Notes under the pieces: model-generated
Database searches by the model: none
Seen by the model: the letters and a program-made list of their open reading frames with translations, nothing else
Told to the model about the DNA's origin: nothing
Made by a program: the position numbers and the translations under genes
Shown: piece by piece, positions 52,721 through 62,936 of the stretch
Numbering within the stretch: position 1 is the first letter of the stretch
How the letters are laid out: every line of letters starts with the position of its first letter
Assembly (NCBI GenBank): GCA_020725865.1
Contig: DYEC01000001.1
Location: forward strand, 228,877-292,876
DNA length: 64,000 bases
From: Anaerolinea sp.
Lineage (GTDB): Bacteria; Chloroflexota; Anaerolineae; Anaerolineales; Anaerolineaceae
Reading direction: 5' to 3'

Positions 52721-54271
52721 TCAGGGAACTTCATTTGGACCAAGAACCAATGTAGTCGGATGGGATAATTGATAGTCTCGGGCATCTTTGTCGGCGCGCA
52801 ACTCAGCTAGAGCTTTACTGCGACATGCCCAAACCAGCTTGCCTTGCTGGGGCCCGGCTTTTACGCTTTCCAAATCCTTGCCCTGTCTGACAAAAAATTT
52901 CCGAACTGGCGGTTTTTGCAGGGTATCATATTCCATCACCAGATACCAGGTTTCATTACCTAAAGAGATGGCTTTGCCATCAGGCTGGTTAACGGATTCA
53001 CTATCACATGCCGTCAGCACTTTTTCCTGATTGAGCGCGTCAATATAAAGTGGAATGTCTTGTTTGAGATTTAACACGATCTGACTTGCAATGACCAAAA
53101 TAGCCAGAACAAAGAGCGCTCTCGATAATGTAACCTCAACAAACGCTCGCTTATTTGTACTGTCTGGAGGATTGAATGGGATTCTCGCAAATGTAAGAGA
53201 AGCGGATACCATTGGTAAAATCACAGGCATCCAGTAATGATCTGGACGGACTGCAATGGTCGTTAAGAGATAGATTGCATAAGGAGCGATCCAGGCGAGG
53301 ATAAGCAGGTTTAGCAGACGTCGTGATCCGCCTAGAGCGCCGGCGATCAGCGAAATTAGAGCGAATGATAGAAATACAATTCCGCCATACCAGCGATTCA
53401 GAACAGGTAGCCAGGTCAATGGATTTCTGGTGTATTGGTCACTATTCTCCCATCCGCCGCGAAATGATTCATTATGGGATAGGTGTGTCTGAATAATTTC
53501 AGCGCGTTTGTCCGGCACTAGCAACAGCGGGTTAAGCACAACGACTGTTATGATCAGAACGACAATGAATAAAACGGCGGATAAAAAAGCTTTCTTAAGA
53601 GAAAGCTGCTTTTGAATCAATCCAGCGGTTAAGTAGCAAGCAATGGTTAGAAAGAATAAAAATCCAATCAGTTTGGTTCCGGCGGATATACCACACGCAA
53701 TGGCAGCAAAATAAAAGTTGCGCCCGAACCTCAATTGGTCATGATCAAGAAAGAAAAGGACCAGCATGGCTGCCAGAATGGCTAAAGCGTCTGGATGCCA
53801 CCAGGAAATGTTCTGGCGGACGATACCCGGCAGAGTTGCCAGCAACAAAAAGAGCAGTACGGCGCGCCAGAGCGATTGAAAGCGAGTTTGCAGGTAAACT
53901 AGAACCAGAATGGCGAGGATCATTGGCAAGACGCTGACCATCTGGCGTAGTATGGTGAGATGAAGTTGAACATGAGTGCTCAACTGATCTCCGTAGATAA
54001 TCCGAAGTGGCAAAGATACCAGCCCGGAAACAATATAGAAAGGGTAGCCGTAGATATAGTGATGATAAGAGATGATATGGGTCAGGGTTTCACTCAAAGT
54101 CTTGCCGGGCGTCAACATGCGCATCAGGAAAGGATATTGAAAACTCTCATCCTGGGAGGTCAGAGAAAGCATGTGTGAATCGGCGGCGCCGGTTGCGTTA
54201 GGAAAGATAAAGCTGGCGAAATAAAGGGCGGCAATCAAAGTCACTATAATTAAGACCGATGTTTGTTTCAT
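52721..54271 (-). CDS. GT-C/GT39-like membrane protein
   Basis: This 516-residue protein has about 11-12 helices. It has a predicted signal-anchor start (SVLIIVTLIAALYFASF), an acidic first loop (DESFQYPFLMRMLTP), the segment YIYGYPFYIVSGLVSLP and the membrane-loop motif NISWWHPDALAILAAM. These resemble GT39/ArnT-like proteins (GT-C fold). C-terminally, about 100 residues are soluble and carry CDSESVNQPDG and a second Cys. Activity is inferred only from topology. Confidence 0.7.
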   Translation of the reverse strand: MKQTSVLIIVTLIAALYFASFIFPNATGAADSHMLSLTSQDESFQYPFLMRMLTPGKTLSETLTHIISYHHYIYGYPFYIVSGLVSLPLRIIYGDQLSTHVQLHLTILRQMVSVLPMILAILVLVYLQTRFQSLWRAVLLFLLLATLPGIVRQNISWWHPDALAILAAMLVLFFLDHDQLRFGRNFYFAAIACGISAGTKLIGFLFFLTIACYLTAGLIQKQLSLKKAFLSAVLFIVVLIITVVVLNPLLLVPDKRAEIIQTHLSHNESFRGGWENSDQYTRNPLTWLPVLNRWYGGIVFLSFALISLIAGALGGSRRLLNLLILAWIAPYAIYLLTTIAVRPDHYWMPVILPMVSASLTFARIPFNPPDSTNKRAFVEVTLSRALFVLAILVIASQIVLNLKQDIPLYIDALNQEKVLTACDSESVNQPDGKAISLGNETWYLVMEYDTLQKPPVRKFFVRQGKDLESVKAGPQQGKLVWACRSKALAELRADKDARDYQLSHPTTLVLGPNEVP

Positions 54272-54349
54272 AATTCCTCTTGGGTGATCATAATTTTACT
54301 CCACATAAGGAATTCACTGACAGGTGAGGTAATAGGGATAAATCGGATA

Positions 54350-54358
54350 TGTTATACT
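54350..54358 (+). promoter_or_regulatory. Extended -10 of the HAD hydrolase gene
   Basis: TGTTATACT ends 10 nt before the ATG at 54369, leaving a predicted leader of only a few nucleotides. Confidence 0.45.
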
Positions 54359-54368
54359 TTGCGGTCGG

Positions 54369-54989
54369 ATGCAAAATCGAAACAAGATTAAGGCAGTAAT
54401 CACTGATCTGGGCGGTGTACTGGTACGCACCCGCGAGGATGACGCTCGGGAACGCCTGGCAAAACAACTTGGATTAACCTGCTCCGAACTATTGGAAATC
54501 GTTTTCCATAGCCCCACCGCCGAGTTAGCAACTCTTGGCATTATTCCTGAAGAACAGCACTGGCTGACAATAGCCGAGCGCTTGAACCTGAAGGCGGAAG
54601 AATTGCCCGCTTTCCGTTGGGAGTTTTGGAGCAGTGAAGTACCGGATGAGAATCTTTTGGCATATCTTAAGTCATTGAAGCCGCGTTATCGCCTTGGCGT
54701 GTTAAGCAATGCCTGGTCGGATTCCGAAGGCGAAATCCATGCGCGTTTGCCTGGACTGTTAAATTGGTTTGATGATGTCATTTTCTCGGCGCAAATTGGC
54801 ATGGCGAAACCGGATGTTCGTATTTACCGACTGGCTGTTGAACGATTGGGTGTTCAGCCATCAGAAGCGGTTTTTCTTGATGATGTTGATAAAAATGTAG
54901 CTGGCGCCGTGAAAGCAGGATTACACGCTATTCGCGCATCCAGTAGCGAGCAGGTTATTACAGAGTTGCGGCAATTGCTGGAAGAATAG
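54369..54989 (+). CDS. HAD-superfamily hydrolase (YihX-like)
   Basis: This 206-residue phosphatase-like protein has motif I as TDLGGVLV. The second Asp of the usual DxD is Gly, as in many YihX/epoxide-hydrolase-N members. Motif II is LSNAW, the Lys motif is GMAKPDVRIYRLA, and motif III is VFLDDVDKNVAGA. The cap is a small helical insert after motif I (about 30-90). Likely a sugar-phosphate or small-molecule phosphatase. It is followed at 9 nt by a phosphoesterase gene, so the two form a likely operon. Confidence 0.88.
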   Translation: MQNRNKIKAVITDLGGVLVRTREDDARERLAKQLGLTCSELLEIVFHSPTAELATLGIIPEEQHWLTIAERLNLKAEELPAFRWEFWSSEVPDENLLAYLKSLKPRYRLGVLSNAWSDSEGEIHARLPGLLNWFDDVIFSAQIGMAKPDVRIYRLAVERLGVQPSEAVFLDDVDKNVAGAVKAGLHAIRASSSEQVITELRQLLEE

Positions 54990-54998
54990 GAGCACGTA

Positions 54999-55565
54999 AT
55001 GGGGATGATATCCTCTGAGCTGATTAAGACCATAGGGATCGTTTCGGATACTCATATTCGCGATCAAGCGGGCAGATTACCCTCACAGCTTCTATCCGTT
55101 TTTCAGGATGCTAGAGTTGGGCTTATTCTTCATGCTGGTGATATTTGTACATTGGAAGTTTTAGAGAACCTGCAGAAAATTGCTCCCGTTTGTGCAGTGC
55201 TCGGTAATCGTGATTTTCAATTGTTTGGAAAACTTCCCCTAAAGCGGCAAATACAGATAGGACAGGTTAAAATTGGCTTGGCTCATGGATATATAAGTTT
55301 CTGGCATTATATGCTGGATAAGTTACACCATTTTCGCGATGGTTATCAATTTGAGCGGTATGCGAATGTGTTAAAGGCCGTCTTTCCACAGGCAGACGTC
55401 ATTGTCTTTGGACACACCCATATCGCAGAGTTACAACACTGGCAAGGGAAGTTGTATTTAAATCCTGGCGCGTGCTCCTGCAGGCCTGGGGGGGCATTCT
55501 ATAGCTTTGGGATATTGCGCGTGTATGGTGATGGAAGTGTGCAAGCAGAAATTCTGGATTTATAA
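54999..55565 (+). CDS. YfcE/MJ0936-type phosphodiesterase
   Basis: This 188-residue metallophosphoesterase shows IVSDTHIRDQ with Asp17 and His19, HAGDICT, VLGNRD with an Arg in place of the usual His (GNRD instead of GNHD), LAHGY, and FGHTHIAE. Small YfcE-like proteins act on phosphodiesters in vitro; the natural substrate is unknown. AGGAG precedes the ATG. It lies in tandem with the HAD hydrolase. Confidence 0.88.
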   Translation: MGMISSELIKTIGIVSDTHIRDQAGRLPSQLLSVFQDARVGLILHAGDICTLEVLENLQKIAPVCAVLGNRDFQLFGKLPLKRQIQIGQVKIGLAHGYISFWHYMLDKLHHFRDGYQFERYANVLKAVFPQADVIVFGHTHIAELQHWQGKLYLNPGACSCRPGGAFYSFGILRVYGDGSVQAEILDL

Positions 55566-55635
55566 TATGGGGGATCATGGGGGCGGGGGACGTTTGGAGA
55601 TTAAGAAAAGTTAATCCCAGAATCTTAAAATTTTC

Positions 55636-55663
55636 TTGACTTTATCGTAATACTTGTTATAAT
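55636..55663 (+). promoter_or_regulatory. Promoter of rpoB
   Basis: TTGACT (55636-55641), a 16-nt spacer and TGT-TATAAT (box at 55658-55663) form a strong extended -10 promoter. The leader is about 75 nt. No ribosomal-protein gene precedes rpoB. Confidence 0.85.
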
Positions 55664-55745
55664 GATGTTTTGCGTTAATGTTCCTATAAGTAATGTGATG
55701 AAAGTAATGTTTTTGATCCGTTTATCAAGAGATTAGGAGAATTCC

Positions 55746-58700
55746 ATGCCATCTGATCTCCATGTTAAGTCATATGCGCGAATTCCCGTTATTTTTGATC
55801 TTCCCAATCTGATTGAGGTTCAATTAGAGTCCTTTAAGCGTTTGAAAGCCGAGGGGCTGGTTGATCTTTTTAACGAAATTACGCCTATTGAATCTTACAA
55901 CAAAGGAATGAAGCTGTATTTCCCCAGCCGCACCCCAGAGGCACAACAGTGGGGATTGAAGTATTGGTTTGGTGAGCCGAAACATAGTATTGATGAGTGT
56001 GTGGAGCGTGATTTAACCTATGCTTCCCCGTTGTACGTGTCTGTCTTGCTGGCTGGGCCTGAAGTATCTGAACCTATTAAGCAAGATATTTTTCTGGGCG
56101 ATTTCCCGGAGATGACCGAGAAAGGTACATTCATCATAAATGGTACCGAACGGGTGGTAGTGTCGCAATTGATCCGCTCTCCCGGTGTGTACTTTGAGGC
56201 GCCGGTTGACCGAACCACCGGTCATCGTCTGGCAATGGCGAAATTGATTCCCGATCGCGGCGCGTGGATGGAATTTGAGACCCGCAAAAATGACTATCTC
56301 ATCCTCAAGTTTAATCGTAAGCGTACTGTACCGATCACAATCTTTCTGCGGGCGCTAGCGGCAGTGGATGATGGGTTGCCTGATTCGCCAATCAAAACAG
56401 GTTCCGATGAGGAGTTAATTGCTCTGTTCCAGGATGTGGATAATGTCCCGGAAAGGTTGTTTATTCCTTCGACTATTCGGCAAGAGCCACCCTGGGATTT
56501 AACCGGCGGATTGACCATTGCTGAGGCATCTTTGTTGGAATTTTTTAAGCGCATGCGTCCCGGTGACCCAGCTACACTGGAAAACGCTCGGCAGTTTCTT
56601 GAGGAACAGTTATTTGACCAGCGCCACTATGATTTAGAGCGAGTCGGACGTTATAAGCTCAATCAAAAACTGGATCTCGCAGACCGCATTCCAATCTCAC
56701 ACCGCACTATTACGAAATGGGATATCGTATTCCTGGTTCGCCGGATGATCATGATCAATAATTACATGGAAGACAAAGACGACATTGATCACTTAGGCAA
56801 CCGGCGTGTCAAAACTGTTGGCGAATTGATCCAAAACAAGCTGCGTATTGGCTTGCGGCGGATGGAGCGAGTGATAAAGGAGCGCATGTCCATCCGTGAT
56901 CAGGATCAGCTTTCCCCCGTCAGCTTGGTAAACATTCGTCCGGTGGTAGCTGCGTTGCGAGAGTTCTTCGGCTCAAGTCAATTGTCGCAATTTATGGATC
57001 AGACTAACCCGCTGGCTGAACTTCGTCATAAACGCACGCTATCTGCGTTGGGTCCGGGAGGGTTAAGACGCGAGCGCGCTGGGTTTGATGTGCGCGATGT
57101 GCATCATTCGCACTATGGCCGCATTTGCCCAATTGAAACCCCTGAAGGTCCAAATATTGGACTGATCGGGCGTCTGGCAAATTTTGCTCGAGTTAACGAA
57201 TATGGTTTCATTGAAACACCTTATCGCAGGGTGTTGAAAATGCTATCCAGTGATGACCCGCGTCTGGAAGGGCGTCTGATCCGTGAAACACTGGTGGACC
57301 CGGATAGCGGTGAAGTGATCATAAAAGAAGGTGAACGCATAACGGCGGATGTTCTTCCGCTCATTCGAAAGCTGAAAAAGACCAGTATCTTTGTTGCTCC
57401 GTTTGTTTCAGACGAGGTGGAGTATCTTTCTGCGGATGCAGAAGATAAATTTGTGATTGCCCAAGCAAATACCCCGCTGGATGAGAACAACGAGTTTTTG
57501 CAACAGCGCATTTCATGCCGGTACCACTCTGATTTTATTGTTGCTATGCCAGATAATGTTAATTACATGGATGTCGCGCCACATCAGGTGGTTGGTGTCA
57601 GTGCGGCCTTAATCCCATTTTTGGAACATGATGATGCGAACCGAGCTTTGATGGGTTCGAACATGCAGGCGCAGGCTGTTCCGCTGATCTCGCCAGATAT
57701 CCCGCTTGTATCAACTGGGATGGAAAAGTATGCTGCGCTTGATTCTGGTCAGGTGTTGATTGCTGAAGAAGACGGTGAGGTGATTTCAGTCACTGGGCGT
57801 GAGATTGTGATACGTACTGCTTCTGGCAATATGCACCGTTACCTGTTGAGAAAATATCAGCGCTCAAATCAGAGTACGTGCATTGATCAGCGTCCGGCGG
57901 TTGTAAAAGGGCAACGAGTTCGTAAAGGAGACGTGCTGGCTGATTCCTCATCAACGGTGAATGGGAACCTGGCATTGGGGCAGAATGTTGTAGTGGCTTT
58001 CCTTTCCTGGGAAGGTGGAAATTTTGAAGATGCTATTTTGATATCTGAAAAGCTGGTTCAGGAAGATCGCTTTACTTCAGTCCATATTGAAAAGTACGAA
58101 GTGGAAGCGCGCGATACCAAACTGGGAGAGGAAGAGATCACGCGTGACATTCCCAATGTAGGTGATGACGCAATCAAAGACCTAGATGAAGATGGTATTA
58201 TCCGGATTGGCGCCGAGGTTGGGCCGAATGATATTCTGGTGGGGAAGATCACTCCAAAAGGTGAAAAAGAATTGACCCCAGAAGAGCGTCTATTGCGTGC
58301 CATCTTTGGTGAGAAATCACGTGACGTGAAAGACACATCTTTGCGAATGCCGCATGGCGAACGCGGTAAGGTAGTAGATGTCAAGGTTTTCACGCGTGAG
58401 GAAAACAGCGACCTTTCGGCCGGGGTTGAGAAAATGGTGCGTGTTTCAGTAGCCCAACGGCGCAAGATTACAGCCGGTGATAAGATGGCTGGGCGGCATG
58501 GAAATAAAGGCGTTGTCTCACGTGTTGTTCCGGTGGAAGATATGCCTTTCCTGGAAGATGGTACGCCGGTAGATATCATTCTTAATCCGCTGGGTGTTCC
58601 AGGGCGTATGAATATTGGCCAGGTTCTGGAAACTCATCTGGGATGGGCGGCTCACCGTGGTGGTTTCCGTGTTGTTACGCCGGTCTTTGATGGCGCAACA

Positions 58701-59666
58701 GAATTCGAAATCGAAGCCGAGTTAGCGCGCGCCTGGTTGATTGACCAGGCATGGAAGGAAACTGCTGAGGCAGCTTGGTCATGGTTGAGAGAACAGGAAT
58801 ACTCGCCGGAAACTATTCGGGATGATGATGAGGTTCGTCTCTTGTATCTGGAGCAATGGCTTGGCGAGAGGGGATATGATGTTGCTCGATTGACTTCCGA
58901 TACTTATTACGCGCGTAAAGCCACCATGAAGGAGTGGTTGAAAGACCAGGGATATAATGCGGAGGAATTACTTTCCGAGAATGAGGATGTTGTCGGTCTG
59001 GAGGCGCGTAAGAGTGATCATAAGGCAATCAATGTCTGCTTAAAACTCTGGCTAGAACGAAATGATGTGGATACCAGCGGAGTTTCTTTGGAGGATGTTC
59101 GTAAACACGCTGAGGATTTCATGATGCGCAGTGGTACCCCTATGCCAATTCTAGGCAAGCAAATCCTGCGTGATGGTAAAACCGGCCTACCGTATGATCA
59201 ACCTGTAACGGTTGGTGTCATGACAATGTTGAAGCTTCATCACCTTGTTGAGGATAAAGTGCACGCGCGTTCCACGGGTCCTTACAGCCTGGTTACCCAA
59301 CAACCGCTGGGTGGTAAAGCACAATTTGGCGGTCAACGTTTTGGTGAAATGGAGGTTTGGGCGCTGGAAGCGTATGGCGCTGCGTACACGCTGCAGGAAA
59401 TGCTGACAGTTAAATCGGACGATGTACAAGGCCGTGTGAATACGTATGAGGCAATTGTCAAAGGCGAGCAAATTGAAGAACCTGGGTTGCCGGCATCTTT
59501 CCGGGTATTGGTCAAGGAACTGCAGAGTCTGGGACTGGCTGTAGAAGCTGTGATGGACTCTGGGGATGTGGTTAAGTTTGGCAAGGACGAGGAGCGAGTG
59601 CGTCCACCGCGGCTGGATACTGGGCTTTTGGGCTTGGGAGAAGATTTGTTGGGAGGCACAATTTAG
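55746..59666 (+). CDS. rpoB: DNA-directed RNA polymerase subunit beta
   Basis: RpoB is the second catalytic subunit of RNA polymerase. The 1306-residue protein is longer than the 1150-1200 of most monoderms. Landmarks are the rifampicin region ([40 protein letters not shown]), [15 protein letters not shown], and the C-terminal [20 protein letters not shown] with [20 protein letters not shown]. Most of the extra length is an insert at residues 986-1139 between the VFDGA strand and the LRDGKTG strand, with four Trp-Leu repeats (Trp1013, 1038, 1064, 1102). AGGAG precedes the ATG. rpoC does not follow; rpsL does, under its own promoter. Confidence 0.99.
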   Translation: MPSDLHVKSYARIPVIFDLPNLIEVQLESFKRLKAEGLVDLFNEITPIESYNKGMKLYFPSRTPEAQQWGLKYWFGEPKHSIDECVERDLTYASPLYVSVLLAGPEVSEPIKQDIFLGDFPEMTEKGTFIINGTERVVVSQLIRSPGVYFEAPVDRTTGHRLAMAKLIPDRGAWMEFETRKNDYLILKFNRKRTVPITIFLRALAAVDDGLPDSPIKTGSDEELIALFQDVDNVPERLFIPSTIRQEPPWDLTGGLTIAEASLLEFFKRMRPGDPATLENARQFLEEQLFDQRHYDLERVGRYKLNQKLDLADRIPISHRTITKWDIVFLVRRMIMINNYMEDKDDIDHLGNRRVKTVGELIQNKLRIGLRRMERVIKERMSIRDQDQLSPVSLVNIRPVVAALREFFGSSQLSQFMDQTNPLAELRHKRTLSALGPGGLRRERAGFDVRDVHHSHYGRICPIETPEGPNIGLIGRLANFARVNEYGFIETPYRRVLKMLSSDDPRLEGRLIRETLVDPDSGEVIIKEGERITADVLPLIRKLKKTSIFVAPFVSDEVEYLSADAEDKFVIAQANTPLDENNEFLQQRISCRYHSDFIVAMPDNVNYMDVAPHQVVGVSAALIPFLEHDDANRALMGSNMQAQAVPLISPDIPLVSTGMEKYAALDSGQVLIAEEDGEVISVTGREIVIRTASGNMHRYLLRKYQRSNQSTCIDQRPAVVKGQRVRKGDVLADSSSTVNGNLALGQNVVVAFLSWEGGNFEDAILISEKLVQEDRFTSVHIEKYEVEARDTKLGEEEITRDIPNVGDDAIKDLDEDGIIRIGAEVGPNDILVGKITPKGEKELTPEERLLRAIFGEKSRDVKDTSLRMPHGERGKVVDVKVFTREENSDLSAGVEKMVRVSVAQRRKITAGDKMAGRHGNKGVVSRVVPVEDMPFLEDGTPVDIILNPLGVPGRMNIGQVLETHLGWAAHRGGFRVVTPVFDGATEFEIEAELARAWLIDQAWKETAEAAWSWLREQEYSPETIRDDDEVRLLYLEQWLGERGYDVARLTSDTYYARKATMKEWLKDQGYNAEELLSENEDVVGLEARKSDHKAINVCLKLWLERNDVDTSGVSLEDVRKHAEDFMMRSGTPMPILGKQILRDGKTGLPYDQPVTVGVMTMLKLHHLVEDKVHARSTGPYSLVTQQPLGGKAQFGGQRFGEMEVWALEAYGAAYTLQEMLTVKSDDVQGRVNTYEAIVKGEQIEEPGLPASFRVLVKELQSLGLAVEAVMDSGDVVKFGKDEERVRPPRLDTGLLGLGEDLLGGTI

Positions 59667-59678
59667 ATGCTGCAAGTT

Positions 59679-59707
59679 TTGACGATAAGCTCCCTTTATG
59701 GTATAAT
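59679..59707 (+). promoter_or_regulatory. Promoter of the rpsL-rpsG-fusA-tuf operon
   Basis: TTGACG (59679-59684), a 17-nt spacer and TGG-TATAAT (box 59702-59707) form a near-consensus extended -10 promoter just after the rpoB stop. This gives a leader of about 145 nt before rpsL. Confidence 0.9.
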
Positions 59708-59714
59708 CGCCCCT

Positions 59715-59860
59715 CGTTGCGCTTTTTCGGGCGGATGGGTTATCTCCGCAAAGTTGAATAAAGGCGAGGCCATCGTTACTCAAGGGATGGCCTCCCTTGT
59801 TGGGATAAGGTTTTTAAGCCGGCGAATTTCGCCATAAGAAATTTTTTTTGGAGGCAAGAA
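59715..59860 (+). promoter_or_regulatory. Structured 5' leader of the str operon
   Basis: The leader has three possible hairpins: GCGGA/TCCGC near 59731-59751, a 9-bp stem GAGGCCATC (59766-59774) with GATGGCCTC (59786-59794), and a short GGCGA/TCGCC stem at 59821-59833 close to the ribosome site. It could be an autoregulatory site for a ribosomal protein or an attenuator. No U-run follows the main stem closely. Confidence 0.45.
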
Positions 59861-60280
59861 GTGCCAACCATTAATCAGTTAATACGAAAAGGACGACACA
59901 GTAAAAAGAGCAAAAGTAAATCTCCTGCACTGTTGTTTACATTGAACTCGCTCAAGCAGCGTCGTATTCGACAGGATGAGGGCGCACCTCAAAAGCGGGG
60001 TGTTTGTACCAGTGTTCGCACGATGACACCCAAAAAGCCCAATTCGGCATTGCGCAAAATTGCTCGTGTGCGTCTGACCAATGGCATTGAAGTTACCGCC
60101 TATATTCCGGGTGAGGGGCATTCGTTGCAGGAGCACTCGGTCGTTTTGGTGCGTGGCGGTCGTGTGAAGGACTTACCGGGTGTTCGTTACCATATAGTCC
60201 GTGGCACACTTGACACCACTGGTGTCGCCAAACGCGCGCAGGGTCGTTCCAAATACGGCGCAAAGCAACCGAAAAGCTAA
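59861..60280 (+). CDS. rpsL: 30S ribosomal protein S12
   Basis: S12 lies at the decoding centre and interface. The 139-residue protein has [11 protein letters not shown] at the start, [20 protein letters not shown] and [32 protein letters not shown]. It is about 15 residues longer than usual by an insert after PAL ([16 protein letters not shown], about residues 25-40) just before GAPQKRGVC. Streptomycin-site Lys residues appear normal. It starts at GTG with GGAGG in front and opens the rpsL-rpsG-fusA-tuf operon. Confidence 0.98.
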   Translation: MPTINQLIRKGRHSKKSKSKSPALLFTLNSLKQRRIRQDEGAPQKRGVCTSVRTMTPKKPNSALRKIARVRLTNGIEVTAYIPGEGHSLQEHSVVLVRGGRVKDLPGVRYHIVRGTLDTTGVAKRAQGRSKYGAKQPKS

Positions 60281-60310
60281 TCATTTTGCCTAGTTGGATG
60301 GAGAGAGTAC

Positions 60311-60778
60311 ATGCGAAGGACAAAACCTGAACCCAGGGTCATCCCGCCAGATGTGCGTTATAACAACGTTACCGTGAGCAATCTGGTCAACCGCATTATG
60401 AAGTGTGGCAAGCGCAGCGCGGCTGTCAGAATGGTTTATGATGCGTTTGACATTGTTCAAAAGCAGACTGGTCGGGATCCAGTTGAAATCCTGGAACAAG
60501 CTCTTAAGAATGTGGGACCTCTCATGGAGGTTCGTCCGCGACGCGTAGGTGGTGCAACGTATCAGGTTCCAATGGAAGTGCCTGCAAATCGGCGAATGAC
60601 ATTGGCGATGCGCTGGATTATTTCCGCCGCCCGGTCGCGCTCAGGCAAATCGTTTGCCGAGAAATTGTCGGCAGAATTGCTGGATGCTGCAAATAATCAA
60701 GGTGCAGCGGTTCGCAAGCGAGAAGAAACCCATAAGATGGCTGAAGCCAACCGCGCTTTCTCGCATTATCGTGTGTAG
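60311..60778 (+). CDS. rpsG: 30S ribosomal protein S7
   Basis: S7 nucleates the head of the 30S subunit by binding the 3' domain of 16S rRNA. The 155-residue protein has the typical start (MRRTKPEPRVIPPDVRYNN), LVNRIMKCGKRSAAVRMVYDAF, VRPRRVGGATYQVPMEV and the end HKMAEANRAFSHYRV. Length is standard. It is the second gene of the operon, 30 nt after rpsL, with a GGAGAG ribosome site. Confidence 0.99.
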   Translation: MRRTKPEPRVIPPDVRYNNVTVSNLVNRIMKCGKRSAAVRMVYDAFDIVQKQTGRDPVEILEQALKNVGPLMEVRPRRVGGATYQVPMEVPANRRMTLAMRWIISAARSRSGKSFAEKLSAELLDAANNQGAAVRKREETHKMAEANRAFSHYRV

Positions 60779-60827
60779 TCAGAGGTTCATGACTGAGATT
60801 GGATTGGCTCAAGTCAGGTAGTGAAAG

Positions 60828-62900
60828 ATGTCGCGCCAGGTTCCGATAGAACGTTTTCGAAATATTGGGATTATCGCCCATATTGACGCCGGTAAAACAA
60901 CAACAACCGAGCGCATTCTGTTCTATACCGGAAAAACCTATCGGCTTGGCTCGGTAGATGATGGTACAACGGTAACGGACTGGATGGAACAGGAACGCGA
61001 GCGCGGGATTACCATTGTGTCGGCAGCGGTAACTGCGGAATGGCAGGGGCATCAGATCAATATCATTGATACGCCAGGACACATCGATTTCACGGCCGAA
61101 GTACAGCGCTCCCTGCGAGTTTTGGATGGTGGGGTGGTGGTTTTTGATGCCACCCAGGGGGTTGAACCCCAGAGCGAGACTGTCTGGAGGCAAGCGGATC
61201 GTTACGGCGTTCCTCGAATTTGTTTCATTAACAAGATGGATCGGATTGGTGCTTCGTTTGAAGAGTCCATACACTCTATCCGAAGGCGATTGGGCGCTAA
61301 TCCGATACCGCTTCAAATTCCTATTGGAAGCGAATCGAATTTTTGTGGCGTCATTGATTTGCTCACTCAACAGGCTTTGTTCTGGGAGGATGATTTAGGC
61401 AAAGCAATGCGCCGGGCTGAAATCCCTGCAGAATATATTGCTGAAGCTAAAGCTCAGCGTGCTCAACTGGTGGAAAGAATTGTTGAATTGGATGATGACC
61501 TGATGAGCAAATTCCTCGAAGAGGAAGAGATCACGGTCGAGATGTTGAAAGCGGGTTTACGGCGAGCAACGATTAAGAACCTGGCTACCCCTGTTTTATG
61601 CGGTTCTGCTTTACGCAACAAGGGTGTTCAGCCCTTACTGGATGCAATTGTTGATTATCTGCCTTCACCGCTTGATATTCCACCTGTTCGAGGAAAGAAT
61701 CCGGACAATGGGAAGGAACAAATACGACCTGCTCAGGATGATGCACCTCTTTCAGCATTGGTGTTTAAGATTGTGACAGATCCCTATGTTGGTCGTCTGG
61801 CTTACTTCCGGGTTTATTCGGGTGTGTTGAAGCAAGGGGTAATGGTTTATAACCCCACCAAACAGCGGAAAGAGCGTGTTGGGCGGTTGTTGCGCATGTA
61901 TGCTGACCGCCGAGAAGATATAACCGAAGTATATGCTGGTGATATCGCAGCTTCCTTAGGCTTCAAGGAAACTTTTACTGGTGATACACTTTGCGATCAA
62001 CATCAGCCAATCGTTTTGGAGAGTATAACCTTCCCAGAGCCGGTGATATCGGTGGCAATTGAACCCAAAACCACAGCGGATCAGGACAAGATGGCTGACG
62101 CGTTGCGCAAGCTGTCTGAGGAAGATCCAACCTTCCGCGTTCGAACGGATGAAAATACTGGTCAAACAATAATTTCTGGCATGGGTGAGTTGCATTTGGA
62201 AGTGTTGGTTGATCGGATGTTGCGGGAGTTTCGCGTTCAGGCAAATGTGGGACGCCCGCGAGTGGCTTACCGAGAGACGATTACGCGCCCTGTGCTTGGA
62301 CATTCGTACCGTTATGTTCGACAAACTGGCGGACACGGTCAATATGGTCACGTTGTATTCAACTTTGAGCCAGCAGAACGTGGACAGGGTGTGTTTTTTG
62401 AAGACAAAACCACAGGCGGCGTTATTCCAAAAGAATACATCCCTGCTATCGAAAAGGGCATTTTAGAAGCTGCGGAAAGCGGCGTATTAGCTGGTTATCC
62501 AATGACTGACATAAAAGTTACATTGGTTGATGGTTCTTATCACGAAGTCGATTCAAGTGATATGGCATTTAAGATGGCTGCAATCTTGGGGTTTAAGGAG
62601 GGTGTTGAGAAGGGAGCCCCAGTTTTACTTGAGCCGATCATGAAAGTTGAGGTGATCCTGCCAACCGAGTATCTGGGTGATGTGTTGGGACAATTAAGCG
62701 CCCGCCGCGCCGAAATCCAAGGAACTGAGGCTCGTCACGGAAATTCCCAGATGATCATTGCGGTGGTTCCACTGGCAGAAATGTTTGGGTATGCTACTGA
62801 ATTACGCTCGATGACGCAGGGTCGGGGTGTCTTTTCAATGGAGTTTGACCATTATGCGCCGGTTAGTGAAGCCGTGGCGCAAAAGATTTTGTATTCATAA
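60828..62900 (+). CDS. fusA: Elongation factor G
   Basis: EF-G is the GTPase that drives ribosomal translocation. The 690-residue protein has G1 [12 protein letters not shown] (17-28), G3 DTPGHIDF, G4 NKMD and the domain IV stretch [17 protein letters not shown] with the end [30 protein letters not shown]. Codon use is mixed and ordinary. It lies 49 nt after rpsG and 36 nt before tuf. Confidence 0.99.
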   Translation: MSRQVPIERFRNIGIIAHIDAGKTTTTERILFYTGKTYRLGSVDDGTTVTDWMEQERERGITIVSAAVTAEWQGHQINIIDTPGHIDFTAEVQRSLRVLDGGVVVFDATQGVEPQSETVWRQADRYGVPRICFINKMDRIGASFEESIHSIRRRLGANPIPLQIPIGSESNFCGVIDLLTQQALFWEDDLGKAMRRAEIPAEYIAEAKAQRAQLVERIVELDDDLMSKFLEEEEITVEMLKAGLRRATIKNLATPVLCGSALRNKGVQPLLDAIVDYLPSPLDIPPVRGKNPDNGKEQIRPAQDDAPLSALVFKIVTDPYVGRLAYFRVYSGVLKQGVMVYNPTKQRKERVGRLLRMYADRREDITEVYAGDIAASLGFKETFTGDTLCDQHQPIVLESITFPEPVISVAIEPKTTADQDKMADALRKLSEEDPTFRVRTDENTGQTIISGMGELHLEVLVDRMLREFRVQANVGRPRVAYRETITRPVLGHSYRYVRQTGGHGQYGHVVFNFEPAERGQGVFFEDKTTGGVIPKEYIPAIEKGILEAAESGVLAGYPMTDIKVTLVDGSYHEVDSSDMAFKMAAILGFKEGVEKGAPVLLEPIMKVEVILPTEYLGDVLGQLSARRAEIQGTEARHGNSQMIIAVVPLAEMFGYATELRSMTQGRGVFSMEFDHYAPVSEAVAQKILYS

Positions 62901-62936
62901 TAATATTTACTTTGAGATTATGAGGAGATTTATCAC

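Noticed and set aside
55560..55570. TATAAT-like sequence over the phosphoesterase stop codon
   Set aside because: No gene start follows within reach and the real rpoB promoter lies further downstream; chance match.
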